45,854 nt of DNA, taken from the NCBI GenBank assembly GCA_013425405.1, contig JACCLF010000048.1, positions 1 through 45,854 on the forward strand, given 5' to 3'. Made by a program: the position numbers and the translations under genes. The notes beneath the pieces were generated by a model, which saw nothing but the letters and a program-made list of their open reading frames with translations, was not told the origin of the DNA and made no database searches. This document shows positions 14,789-23,541 of the stretch, piece by piece (the stretch's first letter is position 1; each line of letters opens with the position of its first letter). This DNA comes from Microcaldota archaeon (GTDB lineage: Archaea; Micrarchaeota; Micrarchaeia; Burarchaeales; Fermentimicrarchaeaceae).

Positions 14789-15601
14789 CTTGTTAAGCTT
14801 CCTCCAAAGTACAACTTTTGACATGAGTTCTACTGGCTCCACTATGAATGGTATTGTGACGAATGTCAGTGGAATCAGACATATGGTGCACATCAGCATT
14901 AAATTCAAAACACCCACGCCCATCCTGATAAGGAACCACAGTATCGAAAAGACAAATACATCCCAGAGATTACTCATTACGAGGCGGATTGATCTAGACA
15001 TTGCACCAAAAATTCCACGGCCTCCCAGAACAATCTCAACCTCAAGGAAGGTGAGAAGGAACATCACTATGCTCCAAACAATTACACTAATGACCCCTAC
15101 AATTAAAATCAGCAGAATCCCCCCGCCAAGCAGCAAAGCAGGGTTGATATTACCCTTTAGAGCAATAAGCGCAGGGATGCTGCCCAGTGCAACTAGTACT
15201 AAAGGTGTAAAAATAATCAGGGATACCAGCCCCCTGACGACCATAACCTTAATTACATTGAACAACTGGGGAAAGAAGTGCTTAGTCCAGTCCGAAACTG
15301 TTTTTTTGCCTATTATTTCATCCATGGGTTTAATAACAGCAATTGTTATCACATTGTTAAGCAAACCCCCAAGCAACCCAAGAACCACCTGGAGGATTAG
15401 TGGGCTTATGCAGAATAAGAGCACTAGCACAGCGTTATTGGCGGCTTGGCATATAGTATCCACAACAAATCGGGATAGGATGTTGACGACGCCCAGGATT
15501 AATGCAAAGAGGAAAAGCACAATGAATGCAGTTATAACCTTCCTCCAGTTCTCTTTATACAATTCATACGAATCCTGTATTACGCCTATGGCATCAACCA
15601 T
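14780..15601 (-). CDS. polytopic membrane protein of unknown function
   Basis: 273 residues with about six long hydrophobic helices. The N-terminus has a conserved-looking amphipathic start (IQDSYELYKENWRK) and a cytoplasmic helix near residue 200 with GRGIFGAMSRSIRLV. Proteins of this form, with paired long helices and an 'SF...K.NW' type start, are widespread in archaea as uncharacterised families with a glycerophosphodiester-phosphodiesterase-like membrane domain. I cannot name one with confidence. The gene is monocistronic, convergent with ftsY, and starts 57 bp downstream of the MgtA gene stop. Confidence 0.65.
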   Translation of the reverse strand: MVDAIGVIQDSYELYKENWRKVITAFIVLFLFALILGVVNILSRFVVDTICQAANNAVLVLLFCISPLILQVVLGLLGGLLNNVITIAVIKPMDEIIGKKTVSDWTKHFFPQLFNVIKVMVVRGLVSLIIFTPLVLVALGSIPALIALKGNINPALLLGGGILLILIVGVISVIVWSIVMFLLTFLEVEIVLGGRGIFGAMSRSIRLVMSNLWDVFVFSILWFLIRMGVGVLNLMLMCTICLIPLTFVTIPFIVEPVELMSKVVLWRKLNKSS

Positions 15602-15658
15602 TCTACCACCTCATTTCTCTGCAAGTGAGTATTTGAATGCGTTATTTATAAAATATGA

Positions 15659-18352
15659 TTATTGCCAGCCGTACTTCCTAATGAACCATCCTTTTAGCAC
15701 CTGCACGTGCACCAGGTAAACCGCAATTATTATGACAATCAGCAGAAGATACTGAACTGGAGGATGCGCGAAACCCAGCATGCTTGCAACTGGAGAGAGT
15801 GTAAGTAACAATGCAGTAAGCACTATGCCCGCAGTTGTGAGTGCGAGCCACTTGCTGGGGCTGCTCTGAAGGAATGGTACTTTCGATGTGCGAATGATAT
15901 AAATTACAAAAGTCTGCGTGCCCAGCGATTCAAGGAACCAGAAAGTCTGGAAGAGGGCAATTGATCCATTGAGGTAGTAATAGAAATACAAACCGATGGC
16001 GTAGGTCATTAAGTCATACAATGAGCTTATAGGCCCGAAGGCTATGATGAAATTCTTAATATAATCAATCCTCCAGGGGGTAGGTTTGAGCAGGTATTCT
16101 GCATCAAGGTTATCTGTGGGTATTGTCAGTTGCGACATGTCATAGAGGAAGTTGTTCACAAGTATCTGCAGAGATGTCATGGGCAGGAACGGCAGAAAAA
16201 CGCTCCCCACACTGACGCTTATCATATTCCCGACATTGGAGCTTGCACCCATTTTTATGTACTTGAGCACATTTCCATATACCTTTCTTCCCTCCATGAC
16301 TCCGTCTTCCAGAACAAGAAGGCTTTTCTCAAGGAGTATTATGTCAGCTGTTTCCTTCGCAATATCCGCTGCATTGTCAACAGAAATTCCAACATCAGCA
16401 GTCTTTATAGAAGGAGCATCATTTATTCCATCGCCTAGGAAACCCACAGTATGCCCTGCTTTTTTCAGTATTCGTATAACCCTCTCCTTCTGAATGGGGT
16501 TCAGCCTGGCGAAAACCGATGTTTTGTTCACAACCGCAAGCAGCTCCTCATCGCTTAGATTGTCAATCTTGTCACCAGTCACAATGCTGCTGACATCAAT
16601 TCCCACATCCCCGCATATTTTCTTTGAGACCAGCTCGTTGTCCCCTGTCAAAATCTTGAGCTGTATACCCAATTTCCTGAGTGAATCAAGAATCTTTTTT
16701 GCATCGGGCTTTGGCGGGTCTAGAAATATTATAAATCCTTTCAGAACAAGCTCGCTCTCATCATCCTTCGAATAGGACTTTTTCCTATGCTTGAATTTCC
16801 TGTATGCCAGCGCGAGAACCCTAAAGCCCTGTCTCGCGTACTTGTCAGATTCACCCATAAGATGTTCGGAGATTTTTCCACCAATTTCATAAACATCTCC
16901 GTCAAGCTCATACCTGTTGCAGCGTCTCAGCACCTCTTCTGGGGCACCCTTTGTTATGAGGATATGGCCCCCGTCATCCTCCATAACCACGGACATGAGC
17001 CTTCTGGTGAAATCGAAAGGTATCTCGTCGACTTTTTTTCTCTTGCGGACTAGAATCTCCTCATGCTTTATTATCGCCTTGTCAAGCAGGTTCTTAAGCC
17101 CTGTCTGGAAGTAGCTGTTCATGTATGCATATTCAAGCACCTCCTCGCTCTCCCTTCCCTGCAAATCGAAATGCCTTTCCAGCACGACCTCGCCAAGAGT
17201 TATTGTCCCTGTTTTGTCGCTGCAAAGGACATCCATCGCACCGAGGTTCTGAATTGCACTCAGCCGCTTGACGATGACCTTCTTCTTTGACATCTTCATT
17301 GCCCCGCTGGAAAGGTTCACTGTGATGAGCATTGGGAGCATCTCAGGTGTAATCCCAACGGTAACCGCAAGAGCGAACAACAATGCTCCCATGGCATCCC
17401 CTTTCAGTAGTGTGTTCAGAACGAATACGGGAACAGTCAGGATAACTATAAACCAAATCATAAGGCGCACGAAGCTGTTCACCCCAATATCAAAGCTCGT
17501 CACAGTGTCCCTGCCAGAAATCATTGTTGCGAGCTCCCCGAACTGGGTCGATGGCCCTGTCTTTACAACCAGCCCAACTCCAGTGCCGCTCATAACGTTT
17601 GAGCCCATAAAAGCGATGTTTGTCAGCTCAGTTATGGAACTCCCCTTCACAATGATTGACTCTCCTGTTTTCTCAACAGGGAAAGACTCCCCAGTCAGTG
17701 TTGCCTGGTTTATGAAAAGATCCTTGGCGTCAATAATCCTCAAGTCCGCAGGAATTATATTTCCTGCTGAGAGCAGAACAATATCACCTGGCACAAGCTG
17801 GCGCGTGTTCAATTCATGGTGTCTACCCTCCCTCACAGCAGTTGCATTTACAGAAACCATCTCTATGAGTTTCTGTGCCTCCCTCTTTGCTTTGTACTCC
17901 TGGTAGAAGGAGAGCGATACGCTGATAATTGTCATGAAGTACACCAGAACAGCGCTTACCAGCTGGTTCGTGAGAAGCGAGACGGTTGCAACTATGAGAA
18001 GAACTATGATGAGCGGATTTTTGAATCTCTCAAGTATCTGCAGTGGTAGGGGCACTTCCTTTGTTCTGGCCGGCTCGTTAAACCCATACTCCCCAAGTCT
18101 CCTCTTCGCCTCTCTCCCCGAGAGGCCTTTCGTTGAGGTTTTAAACTTCTTAAGAAGAGCATTTTTGGAAAGCTCAGCAAGCCCGGGTTCAAACTTCTTC
18201 TGCGTCTCACTGCGTGCATCTACCTTTCCATTGGCACCAAACAATCTAAAAATAGGGGTTTCTATAGCACTGATGAGTTTGTCAAGCGTACCTGCTGCAT
18301 TCTTTCTTTTCTCCGCTGTAACTTTTGGCTCAGAATTCTGGGCGTCTTTCAT
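15659..18352 (-). CDS. mgtA: MgtA-like P-type magnesium-transporting ATPase (P3B)
   Basis: A P-type ATPase importing Mg2+. 897 residues, typical of MgtA/MgtB. Visible are the dephosphorylation motif TGES (220-223), membrane helix 4 motif TPEMLPM (335-341) in the form characteristic of P3B pumps, the phosphorylated Asp379 in DKTGT, LTGDN, and the hinge GDGINDAP followed by the helix 5 signature. A ~90-residue N-terminal cytoplasmic region precedes the first helix pair, as in MgtA. No leader RNA could be recognised upstream; 95 bp separate it from the ZIP gene. Subfamily assignment is good, ion specificity is inferred. Confidence 0.88.
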   Translation of the reverse strand: MKDAQNSEPKVTAEKRKNAAGTLDKLISAIETPIFRLFGANGKVDARSETQKKFEPGLAELSKNALLKKFKTSTKGLSGREAKRRLGEYGFNEPARTKEVPLPLQILERFKNPLIIVLLIVATVSLLTNQLVSAVLVYFMTIISVSLSFYQEYKAKREAQKLIEMVSVNATAVREGRHHELNTRQLVPGDIVLLSAGNIIPADLRIIDAKDLFINQATLTGESFPVEKTGESIIVKGSSITELTNIAFMGSNVMSGTGVGLVVKTGPSTQFGELATMISGRDTVTSFDIGVNSFVRLMIWFIVILTVPVFVLNTLLKGDAMGALLFALAVTVGITPEMLPMLITVNLSSGAMKMSKKKVIVKRLSAIQNLGAMDVLCSDKTGTITLGEVVLERHFDLQGRESEEVLEYAYMNSYFQTGLKNLLDKAIIKHEEILVRKRKKVDEIPFDFTRRLMSVVMEDDGGHILITKGAPEEVLRRCNRYELDGDVYEIGGKISEHLMGESDKYARQGFRVLALAYRKFKHRKKSYSKDDESELVLKGFIIFLDPPKPDAKKILDSLRKLGIQLKILTGDNELVSKKICGDVGIDVSSIVTGDKIDNLSDEELLAVVNKTSVFARLNPIQKERVIRILKKAGHTVGFLGDGINDAPSIKTADVGISVDNAADIAKETADIILLEKSLLVLEDGVMEGRKVYGNVLKYIKMGASSNVGNMISVSVGSVFLPFLPMTSLQILVNNFLYDMSQLTIPTDNLDAEYLLKPTPWRIDYIKNFIIAFGPISSLYDLMTYAIGLYFYYYLNGSIALFQTFWFLESLGTQTFVIYIIRTSKVPFLQSSPSKWLALTTAGIVLTALLLTLSPVASMLGFAHPPVQYLLLIVIIIAVYLVHVQVLKGWFIRKYGWQ

Positions 18353-18447
18353 TACTTCTTCGCAACCTCCAGTGCTATCATGCTCTGCTTCTCCCGAGCA
18401 TCTAAATTAGCCCATAGCATGCTTTAAAGCGTTTGTGTCGTGGGAAA

Positions 18448-19191
18448 TCAAAATTTCAAGAACGATGCAATGCCAAATGCAACCAGCACCCCTCCAACAA
18501 AGAACAGTGCCACTGCCCATGGTCTACCCTTGAATGCGTCTGGCAGTAGCTCTGCAAGAACCACATAGGACATTGCTCCTGCCGCGAAACTCAACGCAGG
18601 TGGAATAATAGCAATTACAGAGCTTAGCAGGGCATAGGCGAATAGTGCAGCCACGCCTTCAACAATACCAGAAAAAACCCCATACTTAAATGAGCGCCAC
18701 CTGCTCATGCCATAGCACATAAGAGGGGCGGCTACGAGCATGCCTTCTGGTGCATCCTGTATTGCGATTGATGATGTAACAAGCCATCCCAGAGGGCCTG
18801 AGTGTGCGAATGCAGATGCAACTGCCAACCCCTCCGGTATGTTGTGTATAGTTATCGTACCCGCAATTAGAGTTGCCTTCTTCTTTGAGTCACTCATCTT
18901 TGTTTTTCTCAGCACAAAATGCAGATGTGGCAGGGATCTCTCAAGTGCAAGCAGAGCTAGAACACCTACCAGCAGACCTCCAATAGCAACAGTATCACCA
19001 ACGTGCATCCTTGACTCAGTGAACATCTCCATTGCGGAGAATGCCATAACTCCGGCGCAGAAAGAGATTATGTTTGAATAATCTTTCTGTTCAATTTCCC
19101 TACCCCTAAACAGAAGTATACCTGCCGAACCTAGCGAAGTAGCTAGGAATACCGTAAATGCCCCCAGGAGCAAATCAACAAATGCCATCAT
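18448..19191 (-). CDS. ZIP-family metal transporter
   Basis: A divalent metal (Zn2+/Fe2+) uptake permease of the ZupT/GufA type. 247 residues, eight hydrophobic helices. Helix 4 has the metal-binding motif HNIPEGLAVA and helix 5 has QDAPEGMLVA in place of the usual HxxPEG, so one metal-site His is Gln/Asp here, as in several GufA-like proteins. It lies upstream of the Mg2+ ATPase on the same strand and is divergent from deoxyhypusine synthase. Confidence 0.88.
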   Translation of the reverse strand: MMAFVDLLLGAFTVFLATSLGSAGILLFRGREIEQKDYSNIISFCAGVMAFSAMEMFTESRMHVGDTVAIGGLLVGVLALLALERSLPHLHFVLRKTKMSDSKKKATLIAGTITIHNIPEGLAVASAFAHSGPLGWLVTSSIAIQDAPEGMLVAAPLMCYGMSRWRSFKYGVFSGIVEGVAALFAYALLSSVIAIIPPALSFAAGAMSYVVLAELLPDAFKGRPWAVALFFVGGVLVAFGIASFLKF

Positions 19192-19272
19192 ATTCGCCTT
19201 GGAATATTACATATTTTGATGGGAAATAATAAAAATAAGAACATACCATTCATATAGCAGAGGTGTGATCGA

Positions 19273-20244
19273 ATGGAAGGCAAAGTTACCGAATTCATAA
19301 AGCGCAATTTCAAGCATTTCAATGCAGCAGCTCTGGTGGATGCAGCTGAGGCTTATAAACAGCTTATAGACTCTAGCGGAAAGATGTTCCTAGTTATTGC
19401 AGGCGCTATGAGCACCGCAGAGCTAGGCATCAGTCTTGCAGAGATGATACGAAAGGATAAGGTGCATGCGATTTCCTGCACAGGAGCCAACCTTGAGGAG
19501 GATATATTCAATCTGGTTGCAAACAAGCACTACAAAAGAGTTCCATACTACCGGCAGCTCACTCCTGAGCAGGAGAAGGAACTTGCAGATACCGGCCTCA
19601 ACAGGGTCACGGATACGTGCATACCTGAAGAGGAAGCGATGCGCAGGTTAGAAAGTGCATTGCTTGCCATCTGGCAGAAGCATGAGAAGGAGGGAAAGCC
19701 GGCTCTGCCACATGAGTACATGTACGAGCTTCTGCGTTCCGGAGTTCTTGAGAAGTATTATGAAATCGACCCGAAGAACAGCTGGTTGGTTGCAGCGTCA
19801 GAAAAGAACCTTCCGCTCTTCGTGCCTGGCTGGGAGGATTCAACAATGGGCAACATGTTTGTTTCCCAGACAATGAAAGGAGGACTGAAAGACTTATCGA
19901 CAATGAAAAGCGGCCTGCATTACATGGACGAACTCATCCGCTGGTATACGAAGGAGTCGGCAAAGCAGAAGATAGGCTTCTTCCAGATAGGGGGCGGGAT
20001 TGCAGGCGACTTCCCAATATGCGTTGTGCCGCTCATCAACCAGGATTTGAGAAAGAATGTCCCGTTCTGGTCGTATTTCTGCCAGATATCTGACTCAACA
20101 ACAAGCTACGGCTCCTACTCTGGTGCGTTGCCCAATGAGAAAATCACCTGGGGCAAGCTCGGCATAGACACGCCCAAATTCATAATCGAGTCAGATGCAG
20201 CCATAGTGGCTCCGCTCATTTTTGCATACGTTCTTGGCTGGTAA
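19273..20244 (+). CDS. dys: deoxyhypusine synthase family protein
   Basis: Deoxyhypusine synthase uses NAD+ and spermidine to modify a Lys of aIF5A, required for translation of difficult peptides. 323 residues, normal length. Signatures: FLVIAGAMSTAELG (NAD site), ISCTGANLEEDIF, PGWEDSTMGN, FQIGGGIAGDFPIC, and the region SYSGALPNEKITWGKLG with the catalytic Lys295 in WGK. Some paralogues of this family act on other substrates (homospermidine-type), so the precise reaction is likely but not certain. It ends 1 bp before the convergent hydrogenase gene. Confidence 0.88.
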   Translation: MEGKVTEFIKRNFKHFNAAALVDAAEAYKQLIDSSGKMFLVIAGAMSTAELGISLAEMIRKDKVHAISCTGANLEEDIFNLVANKHYKRVPYYRQLTPEQEKELADTGLNRVTDTCIPEEEAMRRLESALLAIWQKHEKEGKPALPHEYMYELLRSGVLEKYYEIDPKNSWLVAASEKNLPLFVPGWEDSTMGNMFVSQTMKGGLKDLSTMKSGLHYMDELIRWYTKESAKQKIGFFQIGGGIAGDFPICVVPLINQDLRKNVPFWSYFCQISDSTTSYGSYSGALPNEKITWGKLGIDTPKFIIESDAAIVAPLIFAYVLGW

Positions 20245-20245
20245 C

Positions 20246-21910
20246 TCAGAACCTGCTCCTTTTCATATAGTGCGTGTGCAGCAGCTCCTCAGCCTTTTTG
20301 GAGAGCGGCTTTCCGAGCATCTCTTCATAAATCTTCTTCACAATCGGATTTTCATGAGACCTGCGCAGCTTTGAGCTGCGGTCAGCAGAGTAAATTGCTT
20401 CAGTCCTCTTCCTTAGTATCCCAGGGTCCCTGTAGACGGGCTGCCCTCCTCCACCAATACATCCTCCTGGGCATGCCATTATCTCTATGAAATGGTACTT
20501 GTCCTTCTGTGCAATGAGCTTGCGCGCGTTTGCGCCCCCGTGGGCGCATGCGAATTTTATTTTCTTCCCTTTAAGGGTTATGCTGCCCTCCTTTATCCCC
20601 TTCATGCCTCTTATTTCTGAAAATTCAATGTTCTCCAGCTCCTTGCCTGTTGCAAATTTATGTGCAGTTCTGAGTGCCGCCTCTATCACCCCGCCAGTAG
20701 CGCCGAAAATCACACCTGCGCCGGTTGATATGCCCAGCGCAGGATCAAACTCCTCGTCAGGCAGGGAGGCAAAGTCAATATCCTTCATCTTTATAAGTTT
20801 GCCAAGCTCTTTGGTCGTGAGCACGTAATCAACACCACTTTTCATCTCTGGGCGTGTTGACTCAAACTTCTTGGCAGTGCAAGGCATAATTGAAACCACA
20901 ACTATCTTCTTGGGATCAATGCCTGCCTTTTTTGCATAATAAGTCTTGATGAGCATTCCCAGCATCTCATGGGGAGACTTGCAGGTTGACATGTTCTTCA
21001 GCAAATCGTGGTAGAAGAACTCCATCATGAGTATCCAGCCCGGGCAGCATGTTGTTATCATGGGAAGCTTGCCGCCCTTCTCAACCCTTCGCAGCAGTTC
21101 AGATGCTTCTTCCATTATCGTCATATCTGCTCCAAGGTCAACATCAAATACCTTTTCGAACCCGCACCTGCGAAGCGCAGCGACTGTTTTGCCTGTCACT
21201 AGCGTGCCAGCAGGCATTCCGAAAAGTTCTCCAAGAGCAGCGCGGATGGACGGTGCAACCTGTGCCACCACATACTTGTTTCTGTCATTAAGGGCATCCA
21301 CCACTCCCTCAAGATGCGAGCACTCTGAAATTGCTCCTACGGGGCAATTGAGTATGCACTGGCCGCAGCGTATGCATGCAACATCAGCAAGGGGATGCTC
21401 CCAATAGGGGGTGATATGCTCGTTGTGAGCCCTGCTCGCAAAGTCTATTGCAAAAACTCCCTGCACATCTGCGCAAACCCGCACACACCTGCCGCAGTTT
21501 ATGCATTTGTTGTCATCGCGGACGACTGCAGCCCCAAGGTCCGGTTTGTACTCCTTTATCTTCGGAAACCTTGCTTTTCTCATTCCAACTTCAGCGTAAA
21601 TTTCGCAAACTTCCAAATCATCCACAAGGCCGCAGGAAGGCTCTGGCATCATGAGCTCCATGTTCAGCTTCCTCGCTTTCACAATTCTCTCGGAGTTGGT
21701 GACAATTGCTGCGCCCTCCCTCGGCTTTGTTGAGCATGCCGTGACCAACTTGCCATCCATCTCAACAAGGCATACCCTGCAGCGTGCCTCTGGGAAAAGG
21801 CTTGCATGGTAGCAGAGAGTTGGAATAGTAATGCCGTTCTCCCGGCAGATGTCAAGAAGCGACTTGCTTCCATCCACCTCAATCCCCTTTCCATTCAGCT
21901 TTATCTTCAT
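20246..21910 (-). CDS. hydA: [FeFe]-hydrogenase catalytic subunit (HydA/HndD type)
   Basis: Catalytic subunit of a multimeric [FeFe]-hydrogenase that makes or oxidises H2. 554 residues from ATG 21910; an upstream frame to 21964 would overlap hydB and is not preferred. Domains: N-terminal [2Fe-2S] (Cys33, 44, 47, 59), a degenerate accessory-cluster region (C93...C102), two [4Fe-4S] motifs (CINCGRC...C 136-146; CIRCGQC...C 179-189), and the H-cluster domain with L1 TTCCPGW (286-292), L2 MPCTAKKFE (342-350) and L3 MACPGGCIGGGGQP (478-491). A C-terminal small-subunit region ends the chain. Cys288 and Glu267/268 needed for proton transfer are present. In the His-ligated cluster site (HxxxCxxCxxxxxC) the His is Pro89 and the middle Cys is Val96, so that cluster is probably absent. 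It follows hydB by 4 bp. Confidence 0.95.
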   Translation of the reverse strand: MKIKLNGKGIEVDGSKSLLDICRENGITIPTLCYHASLFPEARCRVCLVEMDGKLVTACSTKPREGAAIVTNSERIVKARKLNMELMMPEPSCGLVDDLEVCEIYAEVGMRKARFPKIKEYKPDLGAAVVRDDNKCINCGRCVRVCADVQGVFAIDFASRAHNEHITPYWEHPLADVACIRCGQCILNCPVGAISECSHLEGVVDALNDRNKYVVAQVAPSIRAALGELFGMPAGTLVTGKTVAALRRCGFEKVFDVDLGADMTIMEEASELLRRVEKGGKLPMITTCCPGWILMMEFFYHDLLKNMSTCKSPHEMLGMLIKTYYAKKAGIDPKKIVVVSIMPCTAKKFESTRPEMKSGVDYVLTTKELGKLIKMKDIDFASLPDEEFDPALGISTGAGVIFGATGGVIEAALRTAHKFATGKELENIEFSEIRGMKGIKEGSITLKGKKIKFACAHGGANARKLIAQKDKYHFIEIMACPGGCIGGGGQPVYRDPGILRKRTEAIYSADRSSKLRRSHENPIVKKIYEEMLGKPLSKKAEELLHTHYMKRSRF

Positions 21911-21914
21911 ACTC

Positions 21915-23039
21915 TCACTTCTTTTTTCCAAGGTACGCCTCGTAATCTTTGGGGAAATGCTCAAGGCTTGTGAGTATGTGGGTGCCGCAAGTCTCCCCCA
22001 GTCCGCAGAGCGAGGTATCCTGAATATGCGTGGCTAACTCGCGCAGAATCTGCAAATCTTTTTTCTCGCCCTCACCGCTCCTGATTTTCTTCAGCAGGTT
22101 GAGAATGCGGATTGTTCCTTCTCGGCATGGCGTGCACTTGCCGCACGATTCATAGGTGTAGAATTTAGCAATTGAATAAACAATATCCACAACATTGTGC
22201 GTCTCATCTATGAAAATTATGCTGTAGTTTCCATGCTGGCAGTCCTCCTTGCATATTGCTTCCGGAGTGATGCTCATGTTCTTGTCGACCGGCATTATCC
22301 CTCCAGCGCAGCCAAAAGACATTGCCTTGAGCTTTTTCTCCGGACGCGCAACGTCTATCACGGAGGACATCTTCACCCCTAAGGGGAACTCATACACACC
22401 GGGATTCCTGATATTGCCTGAAAGCGAGAATAATCTTAGGTTTGGGTCCCAGTCATCAAACAGCACTGCCTGAGCCGCGCAGGTTAGGGTTTCAACATTG
22501 TTTATCAGCGTTGGCTTGCCCCAAAGCCCCTGCCTTGTCGGGTTTGGCGGCTTGTACATTGCATTTCCGCGGAAGCCCATTATTGATTGCAGAAGCGCAG
22601 TCCCCTCCCCGCATATGTAAGCTCCGGCCCCGCGCACAATTTCTATTGTCACTTTCATTTTTGCGCGGGAAAGAACATCCGCAATCTGCTCCTCAAGATG
22701 CGGGCGCAGGTAGTCATACTCCCCGCGCAGGTAGATGAAGCATCTCTTAGCGCCAATTGTATATGCTGCAATTAGAATTCCCTCAATGAGCGTTTCTGCG
22801 TTGTGCCTGATGATTAGCTTGTCCTTGAAACTGCCGGGCTCGCCCTCATCGGCATTGCACACCACGAACCTCTCGTCTGCAGCAGTGTCCCGGCAGGTTC
22901 GCCACTTTTGGGCGGTGGAGAAAGCCGCTCCGCCCCTTCCAACAAGCCCCTTCTTCTCCAAAAGCGAGAGCACTCCATCTGAGCCAAGCATCCGCGCCTT
23001 CTCAAGCGCCTCTAAGTCTGTCTGGCGGAGTATCTTCAT
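21915..23039 (-). CDS. hydB: NuoF-like flavin subunit of [FeFe]-hydrogenase (HydB)
   Basis: The diaphorase subunit that links hydrogenase to NAD(P)H through FMN. 374 residues: FMN/NADH motifs GRGGAAFSTAQKW (34-46) and NADEGEPGSF (62-71), GAGAYICGEGTALL, and an N3-type [4Fe-4S] site with Cys299, 302, 305 and 345. It lacks the N-terminal thioredoxin-like and C-terminal ferredoxin domains of long bacterial HydB (over 600 residues), so it is a minimal form. In the usual CGEET motif the second Glu is Gly, and the following SLEG reads SIMG; this region contacts the dinucleotide. It is 4 bp downstream of hydC and 4 bp upstream of hydA. Confidence 0.94.
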   Translation of the reverse strand: MKILRQTDLEALEKARMLGSDGVLSLLEKKGLVGRGGAAFSTAQKWRTCRDTAADERFVVCNADEGEPGSFKDKLIIRHNAETLIEGILIAAYTIGAKRCFIYLRGEYDYLRPHLEEQIADVLSRAKMKVTIEIVRGAGAYICGEGTALLQSIMGFRGNAMYKPPNPTRQGLWGKPTLINNVETLTCAAQAVLFDDWDPNLRLFSLSGNIRNPGVYEFPLGVKMSSVIDVARPEKKLKAMSFGCAGGIMPVDKNMSITPEAICKEDCQHGNYSIIFIDETHNVVDIVYSIAKFYTYESCGKCTPCREGTIRILNLLKKIRSGEGEKKDLQILRELATHIQDTSLCGLGETCGTHILTSLEHFPKDYEAYLGKKK

Positions 23040-23043
23040 AAGC

Positions 23044-23478
23044 TCACTTCTTTTTTGATTTGCGCAGCTTCTTCAGTAGCAGCTTCACCCTCTCTACAGT
23101 CATGTTAGTGTAAGGCTTTCCGTTTATGAGCATTGCAGGAGCCTCGTCGCAGCACCCGATGCAGGAAGTTTTGTAAAGGGAGAACATGCCGTCCTTGGAG
23201 GTTTCGCCTATTCTCACGCCAATCTCATTTTCAAGGAACTTCTCAAGCTTCATTCCGTTATTCAGAACGCATGACGGCGAGCCACAAATTTCCAGAACGT
23301 ATTTCCCCTGAGGCTCTGTATGGAACATTGTATAGAACTTGACAACCCCAAAAAGCCGCGAGATGGGTATATTCTGCTCTACAGAAATTTTCTTGAGCGC
23401 CTGTTCCGAGATATAGCCTTGCTTATCCTGCACCTCATGCAGGATGTTAATGAGCAAAGGAGTGTTTTTCCCTTTCAT
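23044..23478 (-). CDS. hydC: NuoE-like [2Fe-2S] subunit of [FeFe]-hydrogenase (HydC)
   Basis: A thioredoxin-like [2Fe-2S] subunit that partners HydB. 144 residues: helical N-terminus (LLINILHEVQDKQGYIS...) then the ferredoxin fold, with cluster ligands Cys65 and Cys70 in CGSPSC and Cys106 and Cys110 in SCIGCC, then DEAPAMLING. The extra Cys109 replaces the usual small residue. It has a very basic C-terminus. First gene of the operon. A TATA-like ATATATAAAG on the minus strand (23501-23510) is only ~22 bp before ATG, which suggests a nearly leaderless mRNA. Confidence 0.93.
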   Translation of the reverse strand: MKGKNTPLLINILHEVQDKQGYISEQALKKISVEQNIPISRLFGVVKFYTMFHTEPQGKYVLEICGSPSCVLNNGMKLEKFLENEIGVRIGETSKDGMFSLYKTSCIGCCDEAPAMLINGKPYTNMTVERVKLLLKKLRKSKKK

Positions 23479-23500
23479 CAGTTTATAATTCTCTAAAAAT

Positions 23501-23510
23501 CTTTATATAT
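23501..23510 (-). promoter_or_regulatory. TATA box for hydCBA, possibly shared with the divergent gene
   Basis: ATATATAAAG on the minus strand sits about 22-32 bp upstream of the hydC ATG, giving a transcription start at or within a few bases of the start codon. Read on the plus strand (CTTTATATAT) it is about 32 bp before the ATG of the divergent membrane protein, so one AT-rich core may serve both directions. Confidence 0.5.
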
Positions 23511-23541
23511 CTAACCTACGTAAAACCAATGAGGCGCTTGC

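Noticed and set aside
14790-15719. 309-codon plus-strand frame opposite the polytopic membrane protein
   Set aside because: Thr/Ile/Ser-rich shadow; the minus-strand product has regular membrane helices and a sensible start.
21911-21964. 18-residue N-terminal extension of HydA
   Set aside because: It would overlap the hydB coding sequence by about 50 bp, while ATG 21910 begins exactly at the ferredoxin fold.
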